Origin: Bolinopsis microptera
Lineage: Eukaryota > Ctenophora > Tentaculata > Lobata > Bolinopsidae
Direction of reading: 5' to 3'
DNA length: 64,000 nt
Assembly: GCF_026151205.1 (NCBI RefSeq)
Contig: NC_087072.1
Location: forward strand, 25,633,799 to 25,697,798
Shown: in pieces, positions 46,784 through 58,736 of the stretch
How positions within the stretch are numbered: position 1 is the stretch's first letter
How the letters are laid out: every line of letters starts with the position of its first letter
Position numbers and translations under genes: made by a program
The notes under the pieces: generated by a model
The model's database searches: none
What the model was told of the DNA's origin: nothing
What the model saw: only the letters and a program-made list of their open reading frames with translations

Positions 46784-47019
46784 ATTTTCCGAAGGTATCT
46801 ACACTAAAAGGTAAAGTTCATTAAGAGAAAATTTGTGGAGATGTACAGTACAACCTCTTTTAACCGGTGATACTCGTAAAATATTTTTTTCAAATATTAG
46901 ACCGTCGACAAGTACAACTCTAGCGCATCTTGGTAGGTTATAAACCTACAAAACCTCTTGCAATTGGTATGCAATTATAGTCAAGTCAGTTATACAAATC
47001 GTGAGAGACATTTCATACT

Positions 47020-47397
47020 TTGAAGAATATTTGTGATTTGTGTCCATATTCTAAAGTTATAGTCTCACCCATCCTACCAACTAGGTCCTCCTGGCTGAAT
47101 GACAGAGCCATGGAATTTAATAGTTTATTATTTGGTTACTGTAATACTAACACTAGGATAGGAACTTTAGATTTTGATAGTTTTGTCGATGAAGAGGGTC
47201 TACTGAACAAGCAGTTCTGTAGATACAAGAAGCCGGATGACCCAATCCACCTTGGATCAAACGGTATCTTTAAACTCTCCCGGGCAATTGCCCATAAGAT
47301 CCTAGGTAGCCCCGTTGATGGGATGTTGTTCAGTGCTGTTGCCAAGGCCCAAAATAGATTTTCCCCACGTCCCCGTAGATCTGTACTTCAGTCATGA
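47020..47397 (+). pseudogene. LINE ORF1 C-terminus: SGNH/GDSL esterase
   Basis: The frame contains SPILPTRSSWLNDRAMEFN and ends with the catalytic D-x-x-H block DPIHLGSNGIFKLSRAI, typical of esterase-bearing ORF1 of CR1-like elements. The 5' part with the nucleophile serine is missing. Its stop overlaps the ORF2 start as ATGA at 47394-47397. Confidence 0.78.
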
Positions 47398-49337
47398 TAG
47401 TCAAACTAATATGCGAAATTTGCTGCTGCTGCAATAGACCTGTGCGTGCTGGACATCCATTCATAATTTGTCAGATGTGTGACAAAATAATGCACAAAAA
47501 ATGCAAAACTGATGATAACATAGTCAAATTTCGAGATGGAACATACTGCAAAATATGCACTGATGCTAATGATATTGTTCGGTACAACCCTTTCTACCAA
47601 GCTCCCCACTTTGCAAACAATGGCCTCATTGATGATGAGCCAGTCAATTATATAGAATCTATCTACAATAGCTCAAAGGTTCTTGAAAATTGCAAAACAT
47701 TCTCCATAAAAGAGTTGAATGCCACCATTCTACCTAAAAATTCAGTTAAATATTTGTCCAAATTATTTCTTAACATTGATGGAAATGCATCCAACTTTGA
47801 CAACTTTGCAGTTGAGCTGTCTTGTATCGACCACAAATTCTCTGTTATCGGCCTTGCAGAAACAAACACCAATCCCGAAAATGGAGCCCTGTATCAGCTT
47901 AACGGATACTCCTCCTGTTATCAATCACGTTACTTTTGTCAAAAGAAAAACCAGTTCAAGAGTAAAGGGTCAGGAGTGTGTCTTTACCTGCACAATTCCC
48001 TTAACTTTAACAAGATTACTGGCTTATCTCTCTGTAATGAACACATAGAATCACTATTTGTATCTATCACTAGCTTGCAAGACCCAACTGTTGTAGGGGT
48101 TATCTACCGTCCCCCGAACGCATCACTTGAACTGTTCAACGAAGCATATGAACGTATTCTCTCAAAATTGAATGGCAAAAAAGTATACATTCTTGGTGAT
48201 TTCAATGTCAACATTTTGAAAGACCCATCTCCATCAGAGGACAAATTCCAAGAAATAATATTCAACAACGGCTTCACACCAACCATATCAGTACCAACAC
48301 ACCAAATGCCTGGCTGTTCCAGGACTTGTATTGACAATATCCACACCAATGTAGTAGACCAATCCCTTATTTCTGGTGTGATATCTGATAATATCTCCCA
48401 CCATCACCCTGTATTCACTCTTGTTGAGCTTCCCCCTAACTCTGTGCCTAAACCTGATTCACCAGACAAAATTACCATACACTACGACTATAGTAATGCT
48501 AACCTAGAGAAGCTCTGTCTTGAAATAGAAAACGATATAGATAGGTTCCAGCACAGCTGTGACACATTTGACTCTTTCATGCAGTTATTTCAAGAAAAGA
48601 TAGATTTGTCTTGCAAACTTCTTACTCCTAGAACCACTAAACGCAACAGCATAACTAACCCTTGGATTACCCAGGGGCTAATTAATTCCATAGACAAGAA
48701 AGCTAGGTTGTATTTCGAATGGAAGAAGACTTGTACATTAAAACTACCTGACGGGGATCAAAACAAGCACATCTGCTACAAGGAATTCGACAAGTTTCTC
48801 AAAAACTCAATAAATATGGCAAAAGCTATGTGCTATACTAGAAAATTCGAGAAGTACAGCATGAACTCAAAAAAGACCTGGGAAGTTATCAATGAACTCC
48901 GTGGTAAGAATATGTCTAGATGTAAGGACGATTTTGTCATAGATGGCCAGAGAATTACTTGCAGACGAATAATTGCTAACAAATTTTGTGAATACTTTAC
49001 ATCTCTTGCAAGCAATCTCAATAGAAATGTATTGTCGAACAATAGTATTTCTCTGGAACCAGTAGAATCATTTGCTCAATTCATGTCTAATTCAGTGTCT
49101 GACTCCATATACCTAGAAGAAACTAATGAAGATGAGATTATCGAGGTCATCAGAGATTTTCAAAATGGCAAGGCAAGTGACATACCTATAATCGTTGTAA
49201 AAAAATCGGCAAAGCTCATCGCTGGTACCTTGGCTAGGCTTTACAACATATGTATACAAAGTGGAACATTCCCAAGTATTTTTAAAACTGGTAAAGTTAT
49301 TCCTATTTACAAGAAAGAATGGAATTCAGTTCAGTAA
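47394..49337 (+). pseudogene. LINE ORF2, 5' half: zinc finger, endonuclease, start of RT
   Basis: 647 codons. Cysteine pattern CEICCCCNRPVRAG, CQMCDKIMHKKC, YCKIC is PHD-like. Endonuclease blocks: IGLAETNT, GVIYRPPNAS, ILGDFNVNIL, DNISHHHPVFT (the usual SDH is NIS-HH here). The RT start IFKTGKVIPIYKK breaks at about 49317 into inserted DNA and stops at 49337. Confidence 0.85.
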
Positions 49338-50640
49338 TTACTTCAGTTCAGTAATTACACTTTTCAATACGTTTGTACTCGCTTATCAGTTACTTATCAT
49401 TACGTTGATAAGACTTGCTTGTTTAACCGGTGCCGTGGTTGTGTGATGTATAAATCGGAGAAATACGTGGCTTATAAGCTTGATGAAGTGAAAGATGATG
49501 CAGCTGAATGGATCCGGAAAACTCTTGGGCTTGCTAAAGTAGATCATGTTAACGCGTGTGCAGCTCAGAGTTTCAGTGGTAAAAGAGAAATCTCCAGGGA
49601 AGTCATGGCTCAGAGTCTTAACGCTGCGTTAAAAGTTATGTATAGACAGTCGTTGTACATTAATCAGCTAGAGAAATATAATCAGAAATTGCACTCCGAT
49701 GTAATTGACAGTCAGGGAACAGTAGTTGTATTGCAGAAAGAGCTGCTAGCTGCCAAAGACAAGCAGCTTGATGACTTGAAATCTGTGGTTGTAGCATCAG
49801 TCGAGGATACTGTGAAATCAGAGTTGAAGACATACAGCGCCGCAGTACAGGCATCAAAAACCTCAGCAGCAGGTCCTTTGTTGGATTCGGATAGAAACAT
49901 TTTGAAGAATGTCATCAAGGATGTTGTGGCAGAAGGAGACCGAAGTCGGAATCTGATGTTATTTGGTATTAAAGAAGAGAAAGGTGAGCTGTTATGCGAC
50001 AAGGTCGCTCAAGTGTTGTTGGAACTTGGCGAAAAGCCAAAAATAGAAGCTAGCAGAATTGGTTTGAATAAACCCAAGGATAAGAAACAAGTGGCTGACA
50101 GACCTGTTAAGGTGACTTTGACGAGCTCCACAATCGTGCAGCAGATTTTGACTAGAGCAAGGCATCTCCGTAGCTCAGAACTTTTCAGTAAAGTCTTTAT
50201 CAGTCCAGATAGGTCTCCAGAGGAACGTGCCGAACAGCAAAAGCTTGTTTTAGAACTCAAGAAGAGATCAAACGACGAGCCAGATAAGAGACACTACATA
50301 AAAGGAGGCAAAGTGTGTAGTGTGGACAAAATTGTTGTTTGAAAAGTGTTAAGACAGAGTTTTGCTTGGATTTATGGATTCCTGGTTGGCTAAGATTTTA
50401 ATTTTTTTTGATAAGCTTCTAAATCATATTCGTCTTTCAACACAAGATTGTCAGTCTTCTAGAATTTTGTTTTGATTTGTGTATTAAGCTGATGTATTTA
50501 ATCTTACTTCCAGGTCCATAATTTCGTGTGGAGTATATTTTTAGAGTTATTTAGGTTTTATTTTAGCAGATTTAGGAATATAATTATTGTATATCATTGT
50601 ATGTATAAATTCTTGAGTAAACATTAACCAGTAAACAAAG
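49318..50640 (+). mobile_element. Retroelement-derived insertion carrying only a LINE ORF1
   Basis: It interrupts the RT of the host LINE between IPIYKK and ECIENYRPVS. AAAG at 49314-49317 and 50637-50640 may be a short target duplication. It starts with two copies of TTCAGTTCAGTAATTAC, has one ORF, and 300 bp of 3' sequence without endonuclease or RT. Confidence 0.75.
49446..50342 (+). CDS. LINE ORF1-type RNA-binding protein (coiled coil, RRM-like)
   Basis: 298 aa and intact. A coiled-coil region covers about residues 70-115 (QLEKYNQKLHSDVIDSQ and on). An RRM-like core starts at about 165 (RNLMLFGIKEEKGE, then DRPVKVTLTS), followed by the ORF1-type C-terminal part (ILTRARHLRSS, FISPDRSPEERAEQQ). 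Such proteins coat LINE RNA as trimers. Start chosen at the ATG at 49446; upstream codons in frame lack an ATG. No ORF2 partner follows, so it is like a half-LINE. Confidence 0.78.
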   Translation: MYKSEKYVAYKLDEVKDDAAEWIRKTLGLAKVDHVNACAAQSFSGKREISREVMAQSLNAALKVMYRQSLYINQLEKYNQKLHSDVIDSQGTVVVLQKELLAAKDKQLDDLKSVVVASVEDTVKSELKTYSAAVQASKTSAAGPLLDSDRNILKNVIKDVVAEGDRSRNLMLFGIKEEKGELLCDKVAQVLLELGEKPKIEASRIGLNKPKDKKQVADRPVKVTLTSSTIVQQILTRARHLRSSELFSKVFISPDRSPEERAEQQKLVLELKKRSNDEPDKRHYIKGGKVCSVDKIVV

Positions 50641-52132
50641 CTGGTTCCCAAGCAATAAGGAATGTATTGAAAATTATCGGCCTGTATCAATATTACCTTT
50701 ATTTGGAAAAATTTTCGAGAAGGTCATTTACAAACGGCTCTATAATTTCTTCACATCTAAAGGTGTACTAACAGACTCGCAGTTTGGATTTAGAAAAGGC
50801 CATTCTACCGCCCATGCTCTACACAAATCTATAGACTCTGTTACAAAGTCCCTGGCTAGCAATAAACATGTCCTAGGCATATTCATTGACTTGAGCAAAG
50901 CCTTTGACACCCTTGATCACAATATTCTTCTAAGCAAGTTAAATTCCTATGGTATTAGGGGCACAGCACTAACTTTACTAAAAAGCTACTTGACTAACAG
51001 AAAGCAGTATGTGATGTATAACGATGTACCATCAGAAACAATGGATGTGGAATTCGGGGTTCCTCAAGGGTCAATTCTAGGGCCATTACTCTTCCTACTG
51101 TATATGAACGATATAGTAAACTGTTTTTCAGACAGTGAAGTGAAATTTATACTTTATGCTGATGACACTAATATCTTCATATCAGGACCGTCTAGAGAAG
51201 CAACATACAAAAAAGCCAACTTAGTGCTTAAACATGTCTCGATTTATATGAAATGTAATCTACTTCATATCAACATGTCAAAATGCTGCTACATCCATTT
51301 TAAACCTGCCTCTGAATATGATGACACTTGTGCACGGACTAGACCATTTGCTACCCTGCTAGATGAATCTAGATCAATATTCATCAATGGTAAGGTTATC
51401 ACTAAAGTCAAGGATACCAAATTCTTAGGTGTTGTTATAGATAGTAAGCTAAACTGGTCTGCCCACATGCACTACATCCGTAAAAAACTGAGGTCCATGA
51501 CTGGTGCAATCTGTAGAATTCGGCACTCGATACCTGCTGAACTATATTTAAAAATATATAATGCTCTATTTGAATCACATCTAAGTTATGGTATAAGTGT
51601 TTGGGGAGTTGTCCTCAAAGAACGGTCAAATGATAGTCTTTTTATCACACAGAAGCACTGTATAAGAATCCTTTTTGGTGATCTCGACTCATATCTAGAT
51701 AAACAATCAACATGTGCAAGAACTAGACCATATGGCATGCAAATACTAGGCCATAAACATTTTGAAAAGGAGCATACGAAACCCATTTTTAATAGGTTAA
51801 AAATTCTTACGGCTCAAAACTTGTACAAATATCACTGTATTTTAGAATTCTCTAAGATTATCAAGTACCACTGCCCATACTCCCTTTATGAGGCTATCAA
51901 CATTTCAAACCGTGCAACGAGTCTAACAGTTATTCTTCTAAATAAATCAAATACCTTTTTGTTTAATGCAGCCAAGCTTTGGAACACTGTTCATAAAAAA
52001 ATTTTAACTTCAAGCAATTGTCTAGAAACTTCCATTAACTTGATAAAATTGAGAACGAAAGCACTATTAATACAATCACAAGCTGCTGACTTAAAAGAGA
52101 CTTGGACTCCAAACAATTTTAAGTTACAGTAA
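50641..52132 (+). pseudogene. LINE ORF2, 3' half: reverse transcriptase core and tail
   Basis: RT motifs in order: ENYRPVSILPLFGK, FGFRKGHSTAHAL, FIDLSKAFDTLDHN, GVPQGSILGPLLF, LYADDTNIF. The frame then runs to a TAA at 52132. A one-base frame difference near 50655 together with the insertion separates it from its 5' half. Confidence 0.87.
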
Positions 52133-52497
52133 TTTAATCTAATTGCAGCAGCACATAACATAATTTAAACTATTGCTATCATTATTGTACTACAGACTGA
52201 AAATATCTCAGATCTATTTTGGGCGTTTTTAACAACTTGTAGTTGTAATTCTTAAATATTAGATATCCTAATTTATAACTTTTTAATCAGAGTGAATTAA
52301 TAATTGATATTTGATAATTTATTTATTTGATAGTTTAGTCTGATATTGATATTAATATTGATTATATTGATATTGTTATTATTGTTTGTTTGTTTGTTTG
52401 TTTATAGAACCCGTCCCCAATCTCGTATCGGAAAATGACTAAACTCAGGTCTGAGTGTGAATACGGGTGGTACCTGCAAGAGTGTTCATTAAGCATT

Positions 52498-53000
52498 TAG
52501 AGTTCTGTAAAACTGCAGTTACAATTGTGCTAGAGTATTTTTAGTATATACGATTGGTATCAGAAATATATCCCTACATGCTTCCAAAATTTGTAAAGCG
52601 GTAGTACATACATATCACACTACACCGGAGCCTACACAGTGCAATCTCCTCCATACCAGTCGATCTGCGCCGCGTATGTTTATATAAGCGCGCGGCGCAG
52701 ACTGGAGGAAACCACACTCTGCAAGTTCGATCCAGTGCAATGCTACATGTACGTACTACGGCTTCATCTCCAACTTTCTGCACAATGTACTGGAATGTTT
52801 TGAAGGAAAAGAATGAACAAAAAAAAGTGATATATATAAATAAAATCAGCGATTTAATGTTAGCCTTAAGAGGGTAACTTTAATTCCCTGGTTTCTAAAA
52901 TCAGCTTTTTAATAAAATAAAATAAAGTATGTAACGTCGATACCAAACCGATTATTGAGCGATAATAACTGAGTAGTTTATTCCTGGGTTGCGGAGTCAT
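52498..53000. repeat. Dispersed repeat, copy 2, with an inserted inverted-repeat element
   Basis: It corresponds to 26170-26500 with extra DNA at 52596-52764. It follows the 3' end of the LINE by about 90 bp. Confidence 0.8.
52596..52764. mobile_element. 169-bp MITE-like palindromic element
   Basis: Absent from the homologous copy at 26.2-26.3 kb. Ends are AAGCGGTAGTACATACAT and its near-inverse. Inside, CAGTCGATCTGCGCCGCG pairs with CGCGGCGCAGACTG, so the whole element can fold. Confidence 0.75.
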
Positions 53001-53220
53001 TCAGATGTTCCAGTTTTCGAATGTGGTTCTTGTTCAGTTCTTGACCAGAAGTGTCTAATGAAGTAAGTCAGACAAGCAAACTCTTCCTTTAATGCTGATA
53101 TAAGTCGTCTCAATCCCAGAAATTATGAATGATGACCCAGTGTAAAAGTGCAGAAATCGACCGAAAATAACAAAAACTAAAAACAGTTAAAAAGTGACAA
53201 GATTCAAACACAAGGAAAAT
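53001..53220. other. Short spacer, nothing recognised
   Basis: AT-rich sequence between the dispersed repeat and the satellite. Confidence 0.4.
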
Positions 53221-54105
53221 TAATAACTTAGAGCGTAATAAGCAATATCTCCAAACGGAGTTTTCTGAGAGGGTGAGAGGTTCTTTAATTAGAGCTAATG
53301 ATTAAATGAGACCCACTAAAGGTACTAAATTAACCGGACTGCTAGCAAGGAATCGAGAGTGGAAATAAAAATAAAAGCGGAATAAATTTTAAGATAATGA
53401 AACAGAAACTGAAAGCTAAAATATATACCGTTCTAGAATGCCTCCGCAAACTATTGCTCCTTTGTAAAGCACGTGTTAGTAAGTGTAGTAAAAAGATAAA
53501 AATAATAAAGCTATAAAAATGAACGGAGCGTTGAAAATCTGAGAGGGTGAGACTGAGAGGTTCTTTAATTAATAACTTAGAGCGTAATAAGGAATATGAA
53601 TATCTCCAAACGGAGTTTTCTGAGAGGGTGAGAGGTTCTTTAATTAGAGCTAATGATTAAATGAGACCCACTAAAGGTACTAAATTAACCGGACTGCTAG
53701 CAAGGAATCGAGAGTGGAAATAAAAATAAAAGCGGAATAAATTTTAAGATAATGAAACAGAAACTGAAAGCTAAAATATATACCGTTCTAGAATGCCTCC
53801 GCAAACTATTGCTCCTTTGTAAAGCACGTGTTAGTAAGTGTAGTAAAAAGATAAAAATAATAAAGCTATAAAAATGAACGGAGCGTTGAAAATCTGAGAG
53901 GGTGAGACTGAGAGGTTCTTTAATTAATAACTTAGAGCGTAATAAGGAATATGAATATCTCCAAACGGAGTTTTCTGAGAGGGTGAGAGGTTCTTTAATT
54001 AGAGCTAATGATTAAATGAGACCCACTAAAGGTACTAAATTAACCGGACTGCTAGCAAGGAATCGAGAGTGGAAATAAAAATAAAAGCGGAATAAATTTT
54101 AAGAT
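53221..54105. repeat. Satellite of about 355-360 bp, 2.5 copies
   Basis: Copies start near 53221, 53570 and 53928 (TAACTTAGAGCGTAATAAG) and are nearly identical; the third is cut at about 54105. Within each unit the phrase GAGAGGGTGAGA...GAGGTTCTTTAATTA occurs twice. Confidence 0.92.
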
Positions 54106-54880
54106 CTATTGTTATTATTGAATGAAGCTAATTCCAGACATAAATAATACTACTTCTATTAACAAAGGGACTTGGAGTATAAACGACCAATTTTGCATAA
54201 TTGTCTTTCCAACCACGAATTCAGGAGGCAAGGGTGGGTGCGTAAACTTTATGGTCTGCACTCTCAGATCCTGTATCACCCTGGATTCATTTCGACGTAT
54301 TTTTGGTAAAAGTATACATATACTTTCTGGTCACTCTCTTGCTACTCCAAGTCCCCTAAGATATATGGTCTAAAGTTTGCACTATTTATATATATAAAAT
54401 ATGTTTTTGTCTGCTTTAACTGATACTAAATAAAATTGTTGTTTTCTTGAAATTGTTGTTTTCTTGAAGTTTGAAGAGACGCTCCTCTTGGACTCTTCAA
54501 TCATTTTTGTTTCCAGGAGCTAACAGTCAAATATGGATGAGATCTTAAATTTTGCATATCCCTAGTTACTTCCCAGGGTTGGATTAGTTTACCACTAATA
54601 CTAATCCCATGGAAACTCCATTTATAAACCGCTTAATCACATTATTTTTGTTTTAATCAAGAAAACGGTAAGAGTTAGGAGTTATTTTTATTGTTATTTG
54701 CTAGACAATTTTGTTACACATTACAGTCTGATGCAGGTTTTTGACTGAGTGGGTTTATACTTTCGCAATATTGTTTTAACTGCAATAGCGAAATTCAGCC
54801 GCAAGTTGGGTTGTACTAGTACCTAGTATAATGTAAAGACTGAGCGATTCAATATTTATAATTTAATATACTTTTTATCA
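54106..54880. other. Stretch without a recognised gene
   Basis: No exon or RNA gene seen. A short direct repeat TTGTTGTTTTCTTGAA is at about 54437-54467. Confidence 0.4.
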
Positions 54881-54889
54881 TAATATTTT

Positions 54890-56110
54890 ATTACTGGGCG
54901 GCGCTCAGCCTGTCATTCCGCCGAATCTTTATTTATGTTTATGAACATAATATCCTGGGGTCCCCATACCAGGTAAAATATTTTATTACACAACCAGGTT
55001 ACTGGGCCGCGCTCAGCTCCTGTCATTCCGCCTAATCTCTATGTTTATGAACATGATAGCCCGAGGTCCGCAAGGTAGACAACCAGGTTGATTTGATTCG
55101 CATTTGGCCGTGTACTGAAGATTTTTATTTTGCAAGTGTTTTGAAGAGTTTAAAACATACAGTCTGACACTTCAACTACAACCTAACCATGTGCTTTCGC
55201 GCCACTTCGGGCGCGCTTGTTTCACAAGTCAAGAAAAGCACCTATCCACGAACCACGATAGGAAGGTTCGTGCGCACGTGCGCAGTGCTGACAACAGCGT
55301 CTATGTAGCGCAGGTAGTCTTGGCACTTCTCCCTCCAGTATGCAGTAACCACTTTTTAGTGGGGGTCACCACGTGATACAACTGACACATGCGTTAAGGT
55401 TATATACAATATATATACTGTGCAGCTCATATTATTTCGCTTCATGAGTACTTACTAGTTTATATTATTATTTATTATTATTATTACATTATTAAGACAG
55501 CACGTTTTATTAATAGGCTAAGTTATACTCGCAAAATATTTGTTCCAGGACTTCGCCGTGCTTCGGAACGCCGCGCGAACTATAATTATTGCTTTGCCTA
55601 GCAACTCTTGTCATACGTTGTATGACCCGCCGCGCAAGAGTGCGCGGCTCCCCTGTATCGTAGAAACTCTACCTAGAATATAATAAGATCTAGCTATACG
55701 GTTCACTTATCGTCCTGACGATACAGGTGGAGCCGCGCACTCGTGCGCGGTGGGTCATACAACGTAGGACAAGTATATATCTGATTAAACCTTGTAGCGC
55801 AATGCGTTACTGTGCCGCGCCGCGCACTCAATGAGGCTTCTCACAGCGAGGCTTCTTACAGCTAGATCGGTAAAATGCGCTACTGTACCGCGCGAGCTGC
55901 CATGCGAATTGACATCGTCAATTAAATTAAAACATAATTTACTGGGCCACGCTCAGCTTGTCGTTCCGCCTAATCTCTATTATGTTTATTGTTTATGAAC
56001 TTAATTGACAATGACAATTCATCGTAGCTCGGCGAGGCCCAGTAGCGCATTTCGCCGATCTAGTGGTTGCGAGAAGCATAATTGAGTGCGCGGCGCGGCC
56101 CAGTAACGCA
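54890..56110. repeat. Family of GCTCAGC...TCATTCCGCC repeats and foldbacks
   Basis: The phrase ACTGGGCSRCGCTCAGC, then TCRTTCCGCC and TATGTTTATGAACAT, occurs at about 54893, 55001 and 55941. Two foldbacks lie between: 55607-55773 and 55797-56115 (listed separately). Confidence 0.75.
55607..55773. mobile_element. 167-bp foldback element with 55-bp inverted repeats
   Basis: Left arm 55607-55661 and right arm 55718-55773 are inverse complements with few mismatches (CTTGTCATACGTTGTATGAC at the outer end). Arms are GC-rich, the loop AT-rich. Confidence 0.8.
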
Positions 56111-56115
56111 TCGCG
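55797..56115. mobile_element. Foldback with about 90-bp inverted repeats
   Basis: 55797-55890 (ATGCGTTACTGTGCCGCGCC and on) pairs with 56027-56115. The spacer contains one copy of the TCGTTCCGCC repeat. Confidence 0.78.
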
Positions 56116-56261
56116 CCACAATTATGAACATGATAGCCTGAGGTCCCAAGGTAAAACATAATAAACATAGCAGAAATCGGCCTTATGAGCTGACATGAGT
56201 GGCTGTGTACTGTAACGCGACGACGCGCCAGAAAGTCGTGCACTTGCAGTTCCTCAATCCT

Positions 56262-58239
56262 CATGCCCCTTTACCACTACCCCTTTACCACCCTCCTTTA
56301 CCACTGCCCCTTTACCAATGCCCCTTTATCACTGCCCCTTTACCACTGCCCCTTTACCACCCTCCTTTACCAACCCCTTAACCAATGCCCCTTTACCACC
56401 CCCCCTTTACCAATGCCCCTTTACTACCCTCCTTTACCACTGCCCCTTAACCACTGCCCCTTTACCAATGCCCCTTTACCACCCCCCTTTACCAATGCCC
56501 CTTTACCACCCTCCTTTACCACTGCCCCTTTACCACTGCCCCTTTACCAATGCCCCTTTACCACCCCCCTTTACCACTGCCCCTTTACTACCCTCCTTTA
56601 CCATTGCCCCTTTACCACTGCCCCTTTACCAATGCCCCTTTACCACCCCCCCCCTTACCAATGCCCCTTTACCACCCTCCTTTACCACTGCCCCTTTACC
56701 ATTGCCCCTTTACCACTGCCCCTTTACCAATGCCCCTTTACCAATGCCCCTTTACCACCCTCCTTTACCACTGCCCTTTTACCAATGCCCCTTTACCACT
56801 GCCCCTTTACCAATGCCCCTTTACCAATGCCCCTTTACCACCCTCCTTTACCACTGCCCCTTTACCACCCTCCTTTACCACTGCCCCTTTACCACTGCCC
56901 CTTTACCACCCTCCTTTACCACTTCCCCTTTACCAATGCCCCTTTACCACCCTCCTTTACCACTGCCCCTTTACCACTGCCCCTTTACCACCCTCCTTTA
57001 CCACCCCCTTTACCAATGCCCCCTTACCAATGCCCCTTTACCACTGCCCCTTTACTACCCTCCTTTACCATTGCCCCTTTACCACTGCCCCTTTACCAAT
57101 GCCCCTTTACCACCCTCCTTTACCACTGCCCCTTTACCAATGCCCCTTTACCACTGCCCCTTCACCACTGCCCCTTTATCACTGCCCCTTTACCAATGCC
57201 CCTTTACCACTGCCCCTTTACTACCCTCCTTTACCACTGCCCCTTAACCACTGCCCCTTTACCAATGCCCTTTTACCACCCCCCCCCCCCCCTTTACCAA
57301 TGCCCCTTTACCACCCTGCTTTACCACTGCCCTTTTACCACTGCCCCTTTACCAATGCCCCTTTACCACTGCCCCTTTACCAATCCCCCTTACTACTGCC
57401 CCTTTATCACCCTCCTTTACCACCCTCCTTTATCACCCTCCTTTACCACCCTCCTTTACCACTGCCCCTTTACCATCCTTCTTTACCACCCTCCTTTACC
57501 ACCCTCCTTTACCACCCTCCTTTACCACCCTCCTTTACCACCCTCCTTTACCCCCCCCCCCCCCCTTTACCACTGCCCCTTTACCACTGCCCCTTTACCA
57601 CTGCCCCTTTACCACCCTCCTTTACCCCCCCCCCCCCTCCCTTTACCACTGCCCCTTCACCACTACCCCTTTACCACCCCTCTTTACCACCCTCCTTTAC
57701 CAATGCCCCTTTACCACTGCCCCTTTACCACTGCCCCTTTACCACCCTCCTTTACTACTGCCCCTTTACCACTGCCCCTTTACCACTGCCCCTTTACCAC
57801 TGCCCCTTTACCAATGCCCCTTTACCAATGCCCCTTTACCACCCTCCTTTACCACTGCCCTTTTACCAATGCCCCTTTACCACCCTCCTTTACCACCCTC
57901 CTTTATCAATGCCCCTTTACCACCCTCCTTTACCACTGCCCCTTTACCATTGCCCCTTTACCACTGCCCCTTTACCAATGCCCCTTTACCAATGCCCCTT
58001 TACCACCCTCCTTTACCACTGCCCTTTTACCAATGCCCCTTTACCACTGCCCCTTTACCAATGCCCCTTTACCAATGCCCCTTTACCACCCTCCTTTACC
58101 ACTGCCCCTTTACCACCCTCCTTTACCACTGCCCCTTTACCACTGCCCCTTTACCACCCTCCTTTACCACTTCCCCTTTACCACTGCCCCTTTACCACTG
58201 CCCCTTTACCACTGCCCCTTTAGCACCCTCCTTTACCAC
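56262..58239. repeat. 2-kb CCTTTACC minisatellite
   Basis: Units of 13-15 bp alternate CCCCTTTACCACTG, CCCCTTTACCAATG and CTCCTTTACCACC, in higher-order blocks (for example 56550-56930 resembles 57800-58180). The strand is pyrimidine-rich. Open frames of up to 678 codons (PLPLYHCPFT repeats) result from the lack of stops and are not treated as genes. Confidence 0.97.
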
Positions 58240-58736
58240 CGGGTACTTAAAGAGGGAGACTATTGTAAACAGCGCTACTGTTTACATACACTACTATAAA
58301 GCTATACACTACTATAACTACTGTTACACTACTTCTACACACTATGTTAATGTCTGACTATTTTATTATTGCAGACAGTTCCTTCCTTTCTACCTTTGTC
58401 TTTAATCTTACTTAGACAGGTACTGTCACCATATTTAATTTTACTTAGACAGGTACCGTCACCTTATTTAGCACCAATGGATTTGAACTTTCTCTCTGTT
58501 TCATATCAGTTAACAAGTTAAGTATACTCGGTCTGGCAGATCTGTCTGTACTATAACAATAGTTAGAAAGTTTAGATTCTAATACTTCCCTGCACAGGGG
58601 GGCTGTATGCAGGTACAAATGAGTTATTTGTTTGTTTACGGCGTGTTAGAGTGTGGGTGTAAGAACAGTCAGTTCCACAAGAGGAAATGTCCTCTCCGTC
58701 ACTACATGGGCAACGACTCCGGGTCAGTAATACTCA
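58240..58736. other. Stretch with a possible zinc-finger fragment
   Basis: 58607-58720 reads ECGCKNSQFHKRKCPLRH, a CCCH-like spacing that may be a scrap of a LINE ORF1 like that at 60.2 kb. No other gene seen. Confidence 0.3.

Larger units (their letters stand above)
46990..52406 (+). mobile_element. CR1-type LINE, 5'-truncated in ORF1 and split by an ORF1-only insertion
   Basis: It contains the end of an esterase ORF1, a PHD-like zinc finger, endonuclease and RT, then about 250 bp of 3' UTR ending in GTTT repeats at about 52386-52406. A 1.3-kb foreign piece (49318-50640) splits the RT just before its fingers. Confidence 0.87.

Noticed and set aside
54122-54373. 83-codon plus-strand frame
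   Set aside because: No homology recognised, low-complexity flanks, begins at the cut edge of a satellite unit.
56263-58299. Very long proline/leucine/tyrosine-rich open frames in all three plus frames
   Set aside because: They are translations of a 13-15 bp minisatellite lacking stop-forming bases; all three frames are open, with no promoter or domain.
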